Below, one piece after another: positions 35,870 to 44,497 of a stretch of DNA of 64,000 bases. The notes beneath the pieces were generated by a model, which saw nothing but the letters and a program-made list of their open reading frames with translations, made no database searches and was not told where the DNA came from. The stretch spans positions 1-64,000 of the forward strand of contig NZ_BAABJJ010000012.1 in the NCBI RefSeq assembly GCF_039543245.1. The letters are read 5' to 3'. Within the stretch, counting starts at the first letter, position 1. The number at the start of each line of letters is the position of its first letter. Both the position numbers and the translations under genes were made by a program. The stretch comes from Algibacter_G agarivorans. Lineage in GTDB: Bacteria; Bacteroidota; Bacteroidia; Flavobacteriales; Flavobacteriaceae.

Positions 35870-36847
35870 ATGAAGAATTTAAAACACCTTTTAGGAACAT
35901 TAGTAATGACAGCTTTACTTTTTACAAGCTGTACAAAAAATGACAACGACGATTTAAATATAATTGTTCGTGCTACGACAGAAGATTTCAATAATTTAAA
36001 AGAAACAGCCTTAGAAAATTTAACTCAAGACTTTCAGTTTAACGCTGAAGATGGCGGTGTAACATTAACATCAGAAAACGGAGTAAGCATTTACATTAAT
36101 GGATCATGCTTAACCTTAAACGGAAACGCCGTAACAGGACAAGTAAATTTAGAATTTGTTGAACTTTTTGAAAAAGGAAATATGCTTGTAACCAACAAAC
36201 CGACTATGGGTGTTTTGCCAAATGGCGATAAAGCGTTATTGATTTCTGGAGGTGAGTTTTTTATTGAAGCTACTCAAAACGGAAACATTCTTGAAACAAA
36301 TTGTGATATCCAATTAGGCATCCCCTCTAATTTAACAGGTGGAACCGACAATGACATGCTTTTATGGGATGGCACCATTGATGCAGAAGGAAACTTAGCT
36401 TGGGATGAAAACAAACGCGATAATACTGGTCAAGGTGGTGTATTCGCAGAAGGCAATCAATACTATGCTTTTATTGGAGATTTCGGGTGGTCTAACGTGG
36501 ATCGTTTCTATAATGACCCAAGACCAAAAACAACTATTCTAGTTGGCGTACCAGAAGGCTATGATAACACAAATTCTTCTGTATTTCTATCTTATGATGG
36601 TGAAGATACCGGACTAGCAAATCTAGATACTTACGATGCTGAATCAGGTTTATTTAGTGAGCACTACGGACAAATTCCTGTTGGATTAGAATGCCATGTT
36701 ATTTTTGTAACAGAAGAAGCTAATGACTGGAAATATGCTGTACAAGCTGCAACCATTACAGAAAACGGAGTTATAACAATTACAGACGGAGAAACGTCTA
36801 TAGTTACTCAAGCACAACTTACAAACATAATTAATGGTTTACCTTAA
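35870..36847 (+). CDS. surface or periplasmic lipoprotein of unknown function
   Basis: 325 residues from the ATG at 35870; an earlier in-frame ATG at 35843 would spoil the signal sequence. Lipobox LLFTSC with acylated Cys near 23, then an Asn/Asp linker (TKNDNDD), the acidic type linked to surface export in Bacteroidota. The rest is beta-rich with an Ig-like or carboxypeptidase-regulatory-like feel (NGNAVTGQVNLEFVELFEKG). I cannot name a function. It has its own proposed ECF promoter and a strong terminator. Confidence 0.75.
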   Translation: MKNLKHLLGTLVMTALLFTSCTKNDNDDLNIIVRATTEDFNNLKETALENLTQDFQFNAEDGGVTLTSENGVSIYINGSCLTLNGNAVTGQVNLEFVELFEKGNMLVTNKPTMGVLPNGDKALLISGGEFFIEATQNGNILETNCDIQLGIPSNLTGGTDNDMLLWDGTIDAEGNLAWDENKRDNTGQGGVFAEGNQYYAFIGDFGWSNVDRFYNDPRPKTTILVGVPEGYDNTNSSVFLSYDGEDTGLANLDTYDAESGLFSEHYGQIPVGLECHVIFVTEEANDWKYAVQAATITENGVITITDGETSIVTQAQLTNIINGLP

Positions 36848-36906
36848 ACATCTACACAATTAATTACCTACTTAGTGGTTTCCCCAATTTTTCGACCTAC
36901 TTACCT

Positions 36907-36939
36907 AAAACCAGAAACCAAGTGTTTCTGGTTTTTTTT
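36907..36939 (+). terminator. terminator of the lipoprotein gene
   Basis: AAAACCAGAAAC-CAAGT-GTTTCTGGTTTT, a perfect 12-bp stem with a T8 run. The third GGGTAACA box begins at the next base. Confidence 0.92.
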
Positions 36940-36970
36940 GGGTAACAAAACATACTATAAATGGATATAA
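36940..36970 (+). promoter_or_regulatory. candidate ECF promoter, copy 3
   Basis: GGGTAACA (36940-36947), 16 nt, GATATAA (36964-36970), 20 bp before the ATG at 36991. The ATG at 36961 falls inside the promoter and so is not a likely start. Confidence 0.65.
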
Positions 36971-36990
36971 ATATGTACACAATATCTATT

Positions 36991-37089
36991 ATGAAAAAAA
37001 TAGTTTACTTATTCATATTAGTTGTTCTTATACTTCTAGTCATAAGTGCCAATATCATTATGATAGTATCTAATATTAATGCGTTATAA
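36991..37089 (+). CDS. 32-residue single-span membrane peptide
   Basis: MKKIVYLFILVVLILLVISA and a short polar tail ending NINAL: essentially one membrane helix. It is too short for standard gene finders but sits exactly behind the third copy of the shared promoter, and the PKD gene follows 50 bp later. Function unknown. Confidence 0.5.
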   Translation: MKKIVYLFILVVLILLVISANIIMIVSNINAL

Positions 37090-37139
37090 AAAGTAATCTC
37101 TTTTTGTATATTTATCAACAACTAAACACTAAATGTATA

Positions 37140-39092
37140 ATGAAAAAACATTTCGCCTTATTTCTGTTTTTCGCATGTATCCTATATGTTCCAGCACAAG
37201 AACTAGTCAACGACACCATTACAAGAACTGCAACAATAAAAGCAAACGTAAATGGCAACACGGTAGTTTTAACTCCAGAAACCCCTTCTTTAAATCAAAT
37301 TGCGGGTGCGCCCAAAGCGTTTTATACCCATTACTGGGAATTGGGAGACGGCCATTATAGCACAGAAGAAAGTCCAAAACATGTTTACAAAAACAAAGGC
37401 GAATATGAAGTAAAACTTTGGGCAACCAATAATTACGACACTGGAAAACCACCTACAACGCGACCTAAAAAAATAACTGTTAATACTATTTCTGACGAAC
37501 ATGAAGACATAGCAACTATGGATGAGGATTTCACCTTAAAGCGTAACAGAGAACCTGTACTCAATGAAGACATTGTAACCATCCTAAGCTATAAAAACAT
37601 CAAAAATTACAATACAAACGGAAAACTCTATCTGTTTTATAATGAATTAAAATATAAAGCTGATAATTTTGAAATAACAGACACAAGGCTTCATCATAAT
37701 GAAAAGAAGGTTTCAACTGATGCTTTTGCTTTTACCAGAAATATAGATGATGATGGAACATACATTGCGTCTATAAGCAATCAAATTATTCAGTCTAATC
37801 AAGTATTGCAAGATTCTACCGTAAAAACCAATTTGCCATTAACCGTTTCAGAATCTAAAGCCATATATAAAAACTGGAGTGTTTTAGAATTCGATAATAT
37901 GCAACCTAAAGAAGAGCGTCATATCTTTTTCAGTTTAAAAACAACTCCCGAAATGGTTAAAGATACGAGCGCCATAATTTCAGTTCGTGGCATTTATGTA
38001 CCCGATGGAAATTATGATAATCACAAAGTGAAGGACATGGAAATGGAAATTGTTACCTCGCACGACCCTAATAAAATGTCGTCGAACGGCACCTTTATGA
38101 ACTACAGATTGGTTCGTTTTAAAACCTTAAAATACAAAATCAAGTTTCAAAATAATGGTGAAGGACCGGCTAACACGATACGTTTAGAAACCGATATTCC
38201 AGACATGTTGGATAAATCTACTTTAAAGGTTTTAGAAATGTATCCAAAATGTGATATCTGCCCCAAACACGAGGTTGTTTACAGTTGCTTAGATACTACA
38301 TTTACAGATACTCAAGCTATTTTCACATTCAAGAATATTTATTTACCTGGTAGCGAACAGAAAAATGTAAAAGCATATGATTCTACCAAAGGCTTTGTAA
38401 AATACAGTATCAAATTTTCTAAAGATTTTCATAAGAAAAAAACCAAAAGTAGAACCGTTATTATTTTCGATAAAAATGACCCAATAATTACAAACTATTC
38501 TACCACCCGTTTTTTACCCGGAATTTCCATTGGCACAAAAGTAGGCTATAATTCGTTTTCCAAATTAAGGAATTCTGAAAGCTACTTTTTTGGAGCTACA
38601 CTCTCACCATACAAATCCTACCGCTGGTATTGGCAAATAGAATTAATGAATAATTTTCATAATTATGATGGAAACACAGCTATTAAAGAAGAATTTGTAC
38701 AAGAAGCTCAAGGCTTTCGATTCAGGCAACGCACAACTACAAACATGTCATACGAAAATATAGATTGGGACATTCCTGTCTTATTACGTTATAACATTAA
38801 CAATTATATTGGACTTGGTGCTGGCTTACAAAACACTATTTCTTTAACTGAAAAGAGCAGCAGCATGGTTTTTATTGAGCAATTTGAAGGCGAGCAACCT
38901 GATGCGCCTATTTTTAATACCATTGAAGAAACAAATAACGAAACCAATTCATTCACCAATTTACGAACTGGTTTATTATTTGAAGCCACTGCTGGTTTTG
39001 CCAGAATTGGACCTAGTTTAGGCGCACGATATATCATGAATTTTGAAAACGATTTTAATTATTGGCAATTTTACGCCATCTGGAAATTCTGA
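37140..39092 (+). CDS. PKD-domain protein with C-terminal outer-membrane barrel
   Basis: 650 residues from the ATG at 37140 (MKKHFALFLFFACILYVPAQ, a signal peptide); the frame is open to 37104 but the added residues break the signal. A PKD domain lies at about 40-110 (HYWELGDGHYSTEESPKHVY), a DUF11/DUF7619-like domain follows at about 300-460 (KIKFQNNGEGPANTIRLETD, with a Cys pair CDIC), and the last 180 residues form a barrel with YWQFYAIWKF at the end. It is probably an outer-membrane anchor presenting periplasmic binding domains. No characterised homologue is known to me. Confidence 0.7.
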   Translation: MKKHFALFLFFACILYVPAQELVNDTITRTATIKANVNGNTVVLTPETPSLNQIAGAPKAFYTHYWELGDGHYSTEESPKHVYKNKGEYEVKLWATNNYDTGKPPTTRPKKITVNTISDEHEDIATMDEDFTLKRNREPVLNEDIVTILSYKNIKNYNTNGKLYLFYNELKYKADNFEITDTRLHHNEKKVSTDAFAFTRNIDDDGTYIASISNQIIQSNQVLQDSTVKTNLPLTVSESKAIYKNWSVLEFDNMQPKEERHIFFSLKTTPEMVKDTSAIISVRGIYVPDGNYDNHKVKDMEMEIVTSHDPNKMSSNGTFMNYRLVRFKTLKYKIKFQNNGEGPANTIRLETDIPDMLDKSTLKVLEMYPKCDICPKHEVVYSCLDTTFTDTQAIFTFKNIYLPGSEQKNVKAYDSTKGFVKYSIKFSKDFHKKKTKSRTVIIFDKNDPIITNYSTTRFLPGISIGTKVGYNSFSKLRNSESYFFGATLSPYKSYRWYWQIELMNNFHNYDGNTAIKEEFVQEAQGFRFRQRTTTNMSYENIDWDIPVLLRYNINNYIGLGAGLQNTISLTEKSSSMVFIEQFEGEQPDAPIFNTIEETNNETNSFTNLRTGLLFEATAGFARIGPSLGARYIMNFENDFNYWQFYAIWKF

Positions 39093-39123
39093 GAGCCTAA
39101 GGCTCATTTAGCAGTTCTTATTT

Positions 39124-41715
39124 ATGAAAAAAACATACTTTCTTCTTTTTTTTATTTACGGATTTGGTTTCTCCCAAAACCTTGAAGAAACTATTTATGT
39201 AGTGGCTGAAACATTTATTGCTAATCAAAATGTAACTTCACTTCAACTTTTAAACACTAAAGAGTCTGACTTCAAAAATCAAGTAAAAACTAAGGATGAA
39301 CAACTCGCATTGGTTTTTTTACAAACTCATAAAGCTTATTACTTATTTGAAACGTCGAAACTAAATGAAGCTATCACAACTTACGAAGACGCTTTAAAAC
39401 GATTTAATGAGCATGAACTTTCTGAAATTTCAGAATTTGATATTATTGAAAATTGTCTAAAACCACTAGGTAATTTATATACCAAAACAGGCGATTTCAC
39501 CAATGCTCTAATTACTATAAATCAATACATTTTTTTAGCTGAAAAAACCAAAAATACAGGGCATCAAATTAGTGGCAGTATTAATCTTGCAAAACTTTAT
39601 TATACACTTGGCAAACACGAAACAGCTATAAAAACAATAGATGATGCCTACAAATTGCCAAACATATCCAAAGCACAAAAAACACATTTACATAATATTA
39701 AAACCGAAAGTTTGATAGCCTTAAATCAATCTGAAAAAGCATCTTCTTTAAACAGTTCAACTAAATTCTCAACTTTTCAGAAAGAAAAAAACACCTATTT
39801 AATTCAGTTACAAAACGGCAATTACCCGAAAGCCTTAACGTCCTTTATAACATATAAAAACCATCAACTTAAAAATAAAATTACAGGAAGAGCATTAGCA
39901 CTGCTTTATATTGAAGAAGCACAACTTTATTATCTATTGAAACTTCCAGACGATGCTTTAAATAATTTAAACCTTGCCATTAAAGCGTTATTACCAAATT
40001 TTAAAAAGGAAGGATTACCCGAAAAAAACTTGTTATATCCCGAAAACAAATTCATTGATATTTTTGATTTATATGCTGAAATTGAAACCAATCCAGAAAT
40101 GGCTTTACAGTGTTACGATTTAAGCTTTTACGTTTCCGGTTTATTACAAAACGCTTGGACCTCGCAAGAAACCAAAATTTTAAACGAAACCAATAACCGT
40201 ATTAGAAGCGAAAAATGTATTGATATTCTTTTTGATTCATATAAACAAACTAAAAACAAGGCGCTTTTATTTAAGGCATTTCAATACTCCGAAAACAATA
40301 AAGCTTCGGTTTTAAAAGCCGTTTTTCTAAAAAAAATACACTTGCAACGTTTTCCAAATGACAGCTTATTAGTTAAAGAATTCGATTTATTGAAAGAGCA
40401 AGAACACATTACAAGCTTATTAGTAAAAGAGGGATTAAATGCCTCAGAAATCAATGATTTAGGCACGCAACTTAGCGCTATTAGCATGCAACTGAAATCT
40501 TTAAAAACCGCTATTTCTAAAAAATATCCGGATAACTACGACTTGTTTTCTTTGGAAGCTATGAAAAGGCAATTATTAGTAGACCATACTGTTTTAGTCG
40601 AATATTTTTATGGCAAAAACAGCATCTATCAGTTTATAGTTTCAAACAACGATATTATCCTAAATCGAATTCCTCTAAACACATCGATTAAAAGCGACAT
40701 TACCAATTTTATTAGTCTTTTTGATTCGTCATCAACAATAAATAACGACATTAAAAACTATACAAACCAAGCGTTCAATATCTATAAATCATTAAAATTT
40801 GATGCGCTTTCTTCTTATAAAAATGTGCTCATTATTCCAGATGGTTTATTGAATTTCATTCCTTTTGAAGGGTTGTTAAAAGAAAAAACCAATACCACTT
40901 CATTTTCTAAAATGCCGTTTGTTATTACCAATCAAAAAATAGTCTATAACAGTAGTGTTATATTGTACTTAAACAAGATTAGCAAACTCGATAACAATAC
41001 TGTTTTAGGGTTTTTTCCTGTTTTCGAAAACACCAAACAAGCACTCACCTATTCCATACATGAAGCCGACGCTATTGAAAATGTAATGCAATCGCAAATG
41101 TTGATGCGAACCGAAGCGACGAAAACCAACTTTAACAAAAATGCTTCAGATTATGGTGTTTTACACTTATCTACGCATGCCAGTAGCGGCGATTTTGTAA
41201 AACCTTCAAATTTATCGTTTTATGACACCTCCATCTTTTTAAACGAATTATATAGCCTAGATTTAAATACTAACCTGGTCGTTTTAAGTGCCTGCGAAAC
41301 AGGTATCGGCAAACTTTATAAAGGAGAGGGCGCTATGAGTATAGCTCGGGGTTTCCAATATGCAGGAGTTCAAAATTTATTGTTTTCATTATGGCAAATA
41401 AACGATTTATCGACTTCGCAAATCATGCAATTATTCTACCAAAACTATAGTGAAAGTGAATCTGCTTTTGTTGCTAATCATCATTCAAAAATTAAATATT
41501 TAGAAAATGAATCTATAAGTAATATTAAAAAATCGCCTTATTACTGGAGTGCATTCGTTTTTTATGGCATTCCAGAAGTTGCAAAATCTCAAGGCTTTAC
41601 ATTTTATATTATTTTTGGGATATTAATTGTTTTGATTATTTTACTTTTATTGTTCAAATCAAAAATTTATGGCAGAAACGCTTCAAGAATTTCTTCTAAA
41701 AAAAGGATACACTAA
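39124..41715 (+). CDS. TPR-CHAT protease with C-terminal membrane anchor
   Basis: 863 residues: signal peptide (MKKTYFLLFFIYGFGFSQ), TPR repeats over about 30-450, a CHAT caspase-like protease domain over about 520-825 with catalytic His685 (LHLSTHASS) and Cys724 (VLSACETG), then a membrane helix (about 830-850) and a basic tail. The signal and C-terminal helix place the protease in the periplasm, unlike CHAT proteins of phage defence, which are cytoplasmic. The TPRs probably bind a partner or substrate. Its 3' end overlaps the next gene by 47 bp. Confidence 0.85.
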   Translation: MKKTYFLLFFIYGFGFSQNLEETIYVVAETFIANQNVTSLQLLNTKESDFKNQVKTKDEQLALVFLQTHKAYYLFETSKLNEAITTYEDALKRFNEHELSEISEFDIIENCLKPLGNLYTKTGDFTNALITINQYIFLAEKTKNTGHQISGSINLAKLYYTLGKHETAIKTIDDAYKLPNISKAQKTHLHNIKTESLIALNQSEKASSLNSSTKFSTFQKEKNTYLIQLQNGNYPKALTSFITYKNHQLKNKITGRALALLYIEEAQLYYLLKLPDDALNNLNLAIKALLPNFKKEGLPEKNLLYPENKFIDIFDLYAEIETNPEMALQCYDLSFYVSGLLQNAWTSQETKILNETNNRIRSEKCIDILFDSYKQTKNKALLFKAFQYSENNKASVLKAVFLKKIHLQRFPNDSLLVKEFDLLKEQEHITSLLVKEGLNASEINDLGTQLSAISMQLKSLKTAISKKYPDNYDLFSLEAMKRQLLVDHTVLVEYFYGKNSIYQFIVSNNDIILNRIPLNTSIKSDITNFISLFDSSSTINNDIKNYTNQAFNIYKSLKFDALSSYKNVLIIPDGLLNFIPFEGLLKEKTNTTSFSKMPFVITNQKIVYNSSVILYLNKISKLDNNTVLGFFPVFENTKQALTYSIHEADAIENVMQSQMLMRTEATKTNFNKNASDYGVLHLSTHASSGDFVKPSNLSFYDTSIFLNELYSLDLNTNLVVLSACETGIGKLYKGEGAMSIARGFQYAGVQNLLFSLWQINDLSTSQIMQLFYQNYSESESAFVANHHSKIKYLENESISNIKKSPYYWSAFVFYGIPEVAKSQGFTFYIIFGILIVLIILLLLFKSKIYGRNASRISSKKRIH

Positions 41716-42112
41716 AGTTAAATTACACCTTACAAAAACAAATCATTTCGAAATTAAGGCCACTATAAATGGTGAAAAAGGATTATTTATTTTAGATACA
41801 GGCGCTTCTAGTTCTTGTGTTGGATTTGAAGGTATTGAAACTTTTAAACTAAAAGCTGAAGACTCCATGATAAAAGCTGCTGGTGCCGGCGCTATAGACA
41901 TGGAAACCAAAATGTCTAAAAAAAATAAAGTCAAAATTGGAAAATGGTCCAATAGCAAAATTGTTTTAGTTTTATTTAACCTGACCCATGTTAATACCGC
42001 ACTTATAAACCACAATTCTAAACCTGTTGATGGTATTATTGGCGCAGACATTTTAAAAAAAGCAAAAGGGGTTATAGATTATGAAAAGAAATATCTATAT
42101 TTAAAATTATAA
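41669..42112 (+). CDS. retropepsin-like aspartic protease
   Basis: 147 residues without signal peptide. The catalytic motif is LDTGASSS (Asp43) and the partner strand motif GIIGADIL lies near 125-132. With one DTG motif per chain it must work as a homodimer. It starts within the CHAT gene (47-bp overlap in another frame), so the two proteases are translationally linked. Substrate unknown; the CHAT protein's tail or the regulator next door are possibilities. Confidence 0.85.
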   Translation: MAETLQEFLLKKGYTKVKLHLTKTNHFEIKATINGEKGLFILDTGASSSCVGFEGIETFKLKAEDSMIKAAGAGAIDMETKMSKKNKVKIGKWSNSKIVLVLFNLTHVNTALINHNSKPVDGIIGADILKKAKGVIDYEKKYLYLKL

Positions 42113-42146
42113 ATTTAATAGTAAATAATTTTCTCTCTAAGTCCCT

Positions 42147-42779
42147 ATGAATACATCTATTGTAATAGCAGATGACCATCCGCTTATGCTGCGTGGTTTA
42201 ACCGATTTTTTAACATCTAGAGGCTTTAATATCTTAGGCAGTGCCGCAGATGGAAACACAGCGTACAATCTTATTGTTAAATTAAAACCCGAAATAGCTA
42301 TTCTTGATATAAGAATGCCACATAAAACGGGATTAGAGATTGCCGAAGCTTGTCAAAAAAATGGTTTATCAACTAAAGTAATTCTTATCACTTTTGATAA
42401 AGAAGAAGAACCATATGATCAAGCCTTAAAATTTGGTGTTTACGGCTATATTTTAAAAGAATTTGCGATTGAAGAAATAGAGACCTGCATAAGTCAGGCT
42501 ATTAATGGCAAACCCTATTTTAGTAACGAAATAACATCTTACTTAAACGCAAGTACATTAGAGAAAAAGCCGGAAAAAATTGACACTTTAACTAAGTCCG
42601 AATTAAAAATAATAAAACTTATTTCAGAGAATAAAACCAGTCAAGACGTTGCAGATGAACTTTCCATTTCTGTTCGAACTGTTGATAAGCATCGAAGCAA
42701 CATAGTAGCAAAACTCGGCTTAAATAACAAACCCACCGCTCTTGTAGTTTGGGCTAATTTAAACAAAGCATATTTTTAA
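42147..42779 (+). CDS. LuxR/NarL-type response regulator
   Basis: 210 residues: receiver domain (about 1-120) with DD at 9-10, phospho-acceptor Asp54 (AILDIRM) and Lys near 106 (LKEF), and a C-terminal LuxR helix-turn-helix (LTKSELKIIKLISENKTSQD near 150-170, VRTVDKHRSNIVAKLGL). No histidine kinase is nearby, so it is an orphan. It lies 34 bp after the aspartic protease gene and just before two tandem promoter-hairpin units, which are possible targets. Confidence 0.93.
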   Translation: MNTSIVIADDHPLMLRGLTDFLTSRGFNILGSAADGNTAYNLIVKLKPEIAILDIRMPHKTGLEIAEACQKNGLSTKVILITFDKEEEPYDQALKFGVYGYILKEFAIEEIETCISQAINGKPYFSNEITSYLNASTLEKKPEKIDTLTKSELKIIKLISENKTSQDVADELSISVRTVDKHRSNIVAKLGLNNKPTALVVWANLNKAYF

Positions 42780-42782
42780 AAA

Positions 42783-42900
42783 ATACGTAGAAGTGCTTAT
42801 TTTTTTAAACGTTTCCATAAACTACCTTTACAGTGCTATTAATTAGTTCTTAGGGAGAATTAAAGAAAACTCTAAATTGTAATAATTTAGAGTTTTCGCT
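42783..42900 (+). ncRNA. promoter-hairpin unit R1, possible small RNA
   Basis: Starts with ATACGTAGAAGTGCTTA (42783-42799), a promoter-like TACCTTTA at 42823-42830, the shared block GTGCTATTAATTA, and ends in the hairpin AAAACTCTAAATT-GTAAT-AATTTAGAGTTTT (42866-42896), a perfect 13-bp stem. The transcript would be about 60 nt. Unit R2 repeats the layout. Confidence 0.5.
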
Positions 42901-42927
42901 TTTCACAAACTTTCATTTTCCATAAAA

Positions 42928-43048
42928 ATACGTAGAAGTGCTTATTTTTTTTCACAACATTGCCACATATCTTTACCGTGCTATTAATTAATTCTTTTGA
43001 GAGAGAATTTTTTTAGATACTCTGCATTGTAATGATGCAGGGTTTTTA
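42928..43048 (+). ncRNA. promoter-hairpin unit R2, possible small RNA
   Basis: Same order as R1: ATACGTAGAAGTGCTTA at 42928, TATCTTTA exactly 40 bp later at 42968, GTGCTATTAATTA, and the hairpin ACTCTGCATT-GTAAT-GATGCAGGGT (43019-43043). The stem sequence differs from R1 but still pairs, and the GTAAT loop is unchanged, which suggests the structure is selected. T-run after the stem. Confidence 0.5.
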
Positions 43049-43090
43049 AATTTAATTTAAAAACCCAAACTATTGTTCAAAACCCCAATA

Positions 43091-43192
43091 ATGGAAAAAG
43101 AAAATAATATTCTTAAAAAATATTGTTTTATAGGATTAGTCATTTTAGTTATTATAGTTATTTCTATAAATATCTTTATGTGTTTTAGTTAG
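43091..43192 (+). CDS. 33-residue single-span membrane peptide
   Basis: MEKENNILKKYCFIGLVILV and on to IFMCFS: a charged start, then one membrane helix. It resembles in size and position the peptide at 36991 and follows unit R2. No homologue known to me; the terminator at 43211 lies just behind it. Confidence 0.45.
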   Translation: MEKENNILKKYCFIGLVILVIIVISINIFMCFS

Positions 43193-43210
43193 TCAATCTT
43201 AATTTAAACC

Positions 43211-43248
43211 AAAAAAGGTGTTACATCAAACGATGCAACACCTTTTTT
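43211..43248. terminator. bidirectional terminator before odhB
   Basis: AAAAAAGGTGTTACATC, loop AAAC, GATGCAACACCTTTTTT: a 17-bp stem with one mismatch and T-runs both ways; it serves the convergent odhB transcript. Confidence 0.9.
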
Positions 43249-43272
43249 ATGGTTAATTATATTATTTTAGAA

Positions 43273-44469
43273 TTATAATTCTAAAGCCTTTTTAACATCA
43301 TTGTTCATTAATAACTCTATTGGGTTTTCTAAAGCTTCTTTTACAGCTACTAAAAACCCTACACTTTCCTTACCATCAATTATTCTATGATCATAAGATA
43401 AAGCCACATACATTATAGGCCGAATTTCAACTTTTCCATCAATAGCAACAGGACGTTCAACAATGTTATGCATTCCTAAAATCCCACTCTGTGGTGGATT
43501 AATTATTGGCGTAGATAACATACTACCAAATACACCTCCGTTGGTGATAGTAAATGTACCTCCAGTCATTTCGTCAACTGTAATTTGACCTTCTCTCGCA
43601 CGAATTGCCAAACGTTTAACTTCAGACTCAACACCTCTAAAGCTTAAGTTTTCAGCATTTCTAATTACTGGAACCATTAATCCTTTTGGTCCTGAAACCG
43701 CAATACTGATATCACAAAAATCGTAAGACAACATTTCTTTACCATCCATCATTGAATTGACTGCTGGATACATTTCTAAAGCTCTAACTACCGCCAAAGT
43801 GAAGAAACTCATAAACCCTAAACCAACACCGTGTTTTGCTTTAAAGGTTTCTTTATATTCTGACCGTAATGCAAAAATAGGCGACATATCTACCTCGTTA
43901 AACGTAGTTAACATGGCTGTGGTATTTTTCACCTCTACTAAACGTTCGGCTACTTTTCTACGCAACATAGACATTTTACTTCTTGAAGTACCTCGACTAC
44001 CACCTGTTGGAGTTCCCATTGAAGGCACTGCATTTACAGCATCATCTTTAGTTACTCTCCCATCTTTTCCTGTTCCAGAAATAGCCTTTGCATCCATACC
44101 TTTTTCGGCTAAAATCTTTTTTGCAGCAGGACTTGCAGAACCTGTTGCATAGGTTTTAGTTTCAACTGATGCTTTTGGTGCTTCTTCTTTCTTTTCAGCT
44201 TTTGGTGCATCACCACCGCCTTCAGGTTTTTCGGCACTAGTATCAATTAAGCATACTACTGCTCCAACTTCTACAGCATCACCTTCTTCCGCTTTAAGCG
44301 TTATAATTCCACTTGCTTCAGCAGGTAACTCAAGGGTTGCTTTATCGCTATCTACCTCAGCAATAGCTTGGTCTTTTTCAACATAATCTCCATCTTCAAC
44401 TAACCATGTTGCTATTTCCACTTCTGTAATGGATTCCCCTGGTGAAGGCACTTTCATTTCTAAAATCAT
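43273..44469 (-). CDS. odhB: 2-oxoglutarate dehydrogenase E2, dihydrolipoyl succinyltransferase
   Basis: 398 residues: lipoyl domain 1-77 with the lipoylated Lys43 in EVDSDKATLEL, a Gly/Ala/Pro/Lys/Glu linker, a peripheral subunit-binding domain (ASPAAKKILAEKGMDA near 112-128) and the catalytic acyltransferase domain with SYDHRIIDGKE near 362-372. It is the core of the TCA cycle 2-oxoglutarate dehydrogenase complex. It lies 28 bp after the E1 gene. Confidence 0.95.
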   Translation of the reverse strand: MILEMKVPSPGESITEVEIATWLVEDGDYVEKDQAIAEVDSDKATLELPAEASGIITLKAEEGDAVEVGAVVCLIDTSAEKPEGGGDAPKAEKKEEAPKASVETKTYATGSASPAAKKILAEKGMDAKAISGTGKDGRVTKDDAVNAVPSMGTPTGGSRGTSRSKMSMLRRKVAERLVEVKNTTAMLTTFNEVDMSPIFALRSEYKETFKAKHGVGLGFMSFFTLAVVRALEMYPAVNSMMDGKEMLSYDFCDISIAVSGPKGLMVPVIRNAENLSFRGVESEVKRLAIRAREGQITVDEMTGGTFTITNGGVFGSMLSTPIINPPQSGILGMHNIVERPVAIDGKVEIRPIMYVALSYDHRIIDGKESVGFLVAVKEALENPIELLMNNDVKKALEL

Positions 44470-44497
44470 TTTTTATAATTTTAATTGTATATGAATT

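Noticed and set aside
36961..36990. Longer start (ATG at 36961) for the small membrane peptide
   Set aside because: This ATG is in the spacer just before the proposed -10 box GATATAA, so it would precede the transcription start.
37104..37502. Overlapping small frames on both strands at the start of the PKD gene
   Set aside because: They are shadows of the PKD gene with no start signals of their own.
39124..41715. TPR-CHAT gene as a phage-defence effector of the gRAMP/Craspase type
   Set aside because: Signal peptide and C-terminal membrane helix place it in the envelope, and no CRISPR or gRAMP gene is nearby.
42783..43048. Direct repeats considered as a CRISPR array
   Set aside because: Only two units of about 120 bp with internal promoter and hairpin; no regular short repeats and no cas gene. 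No CRISPR array was found anywhere in the window.
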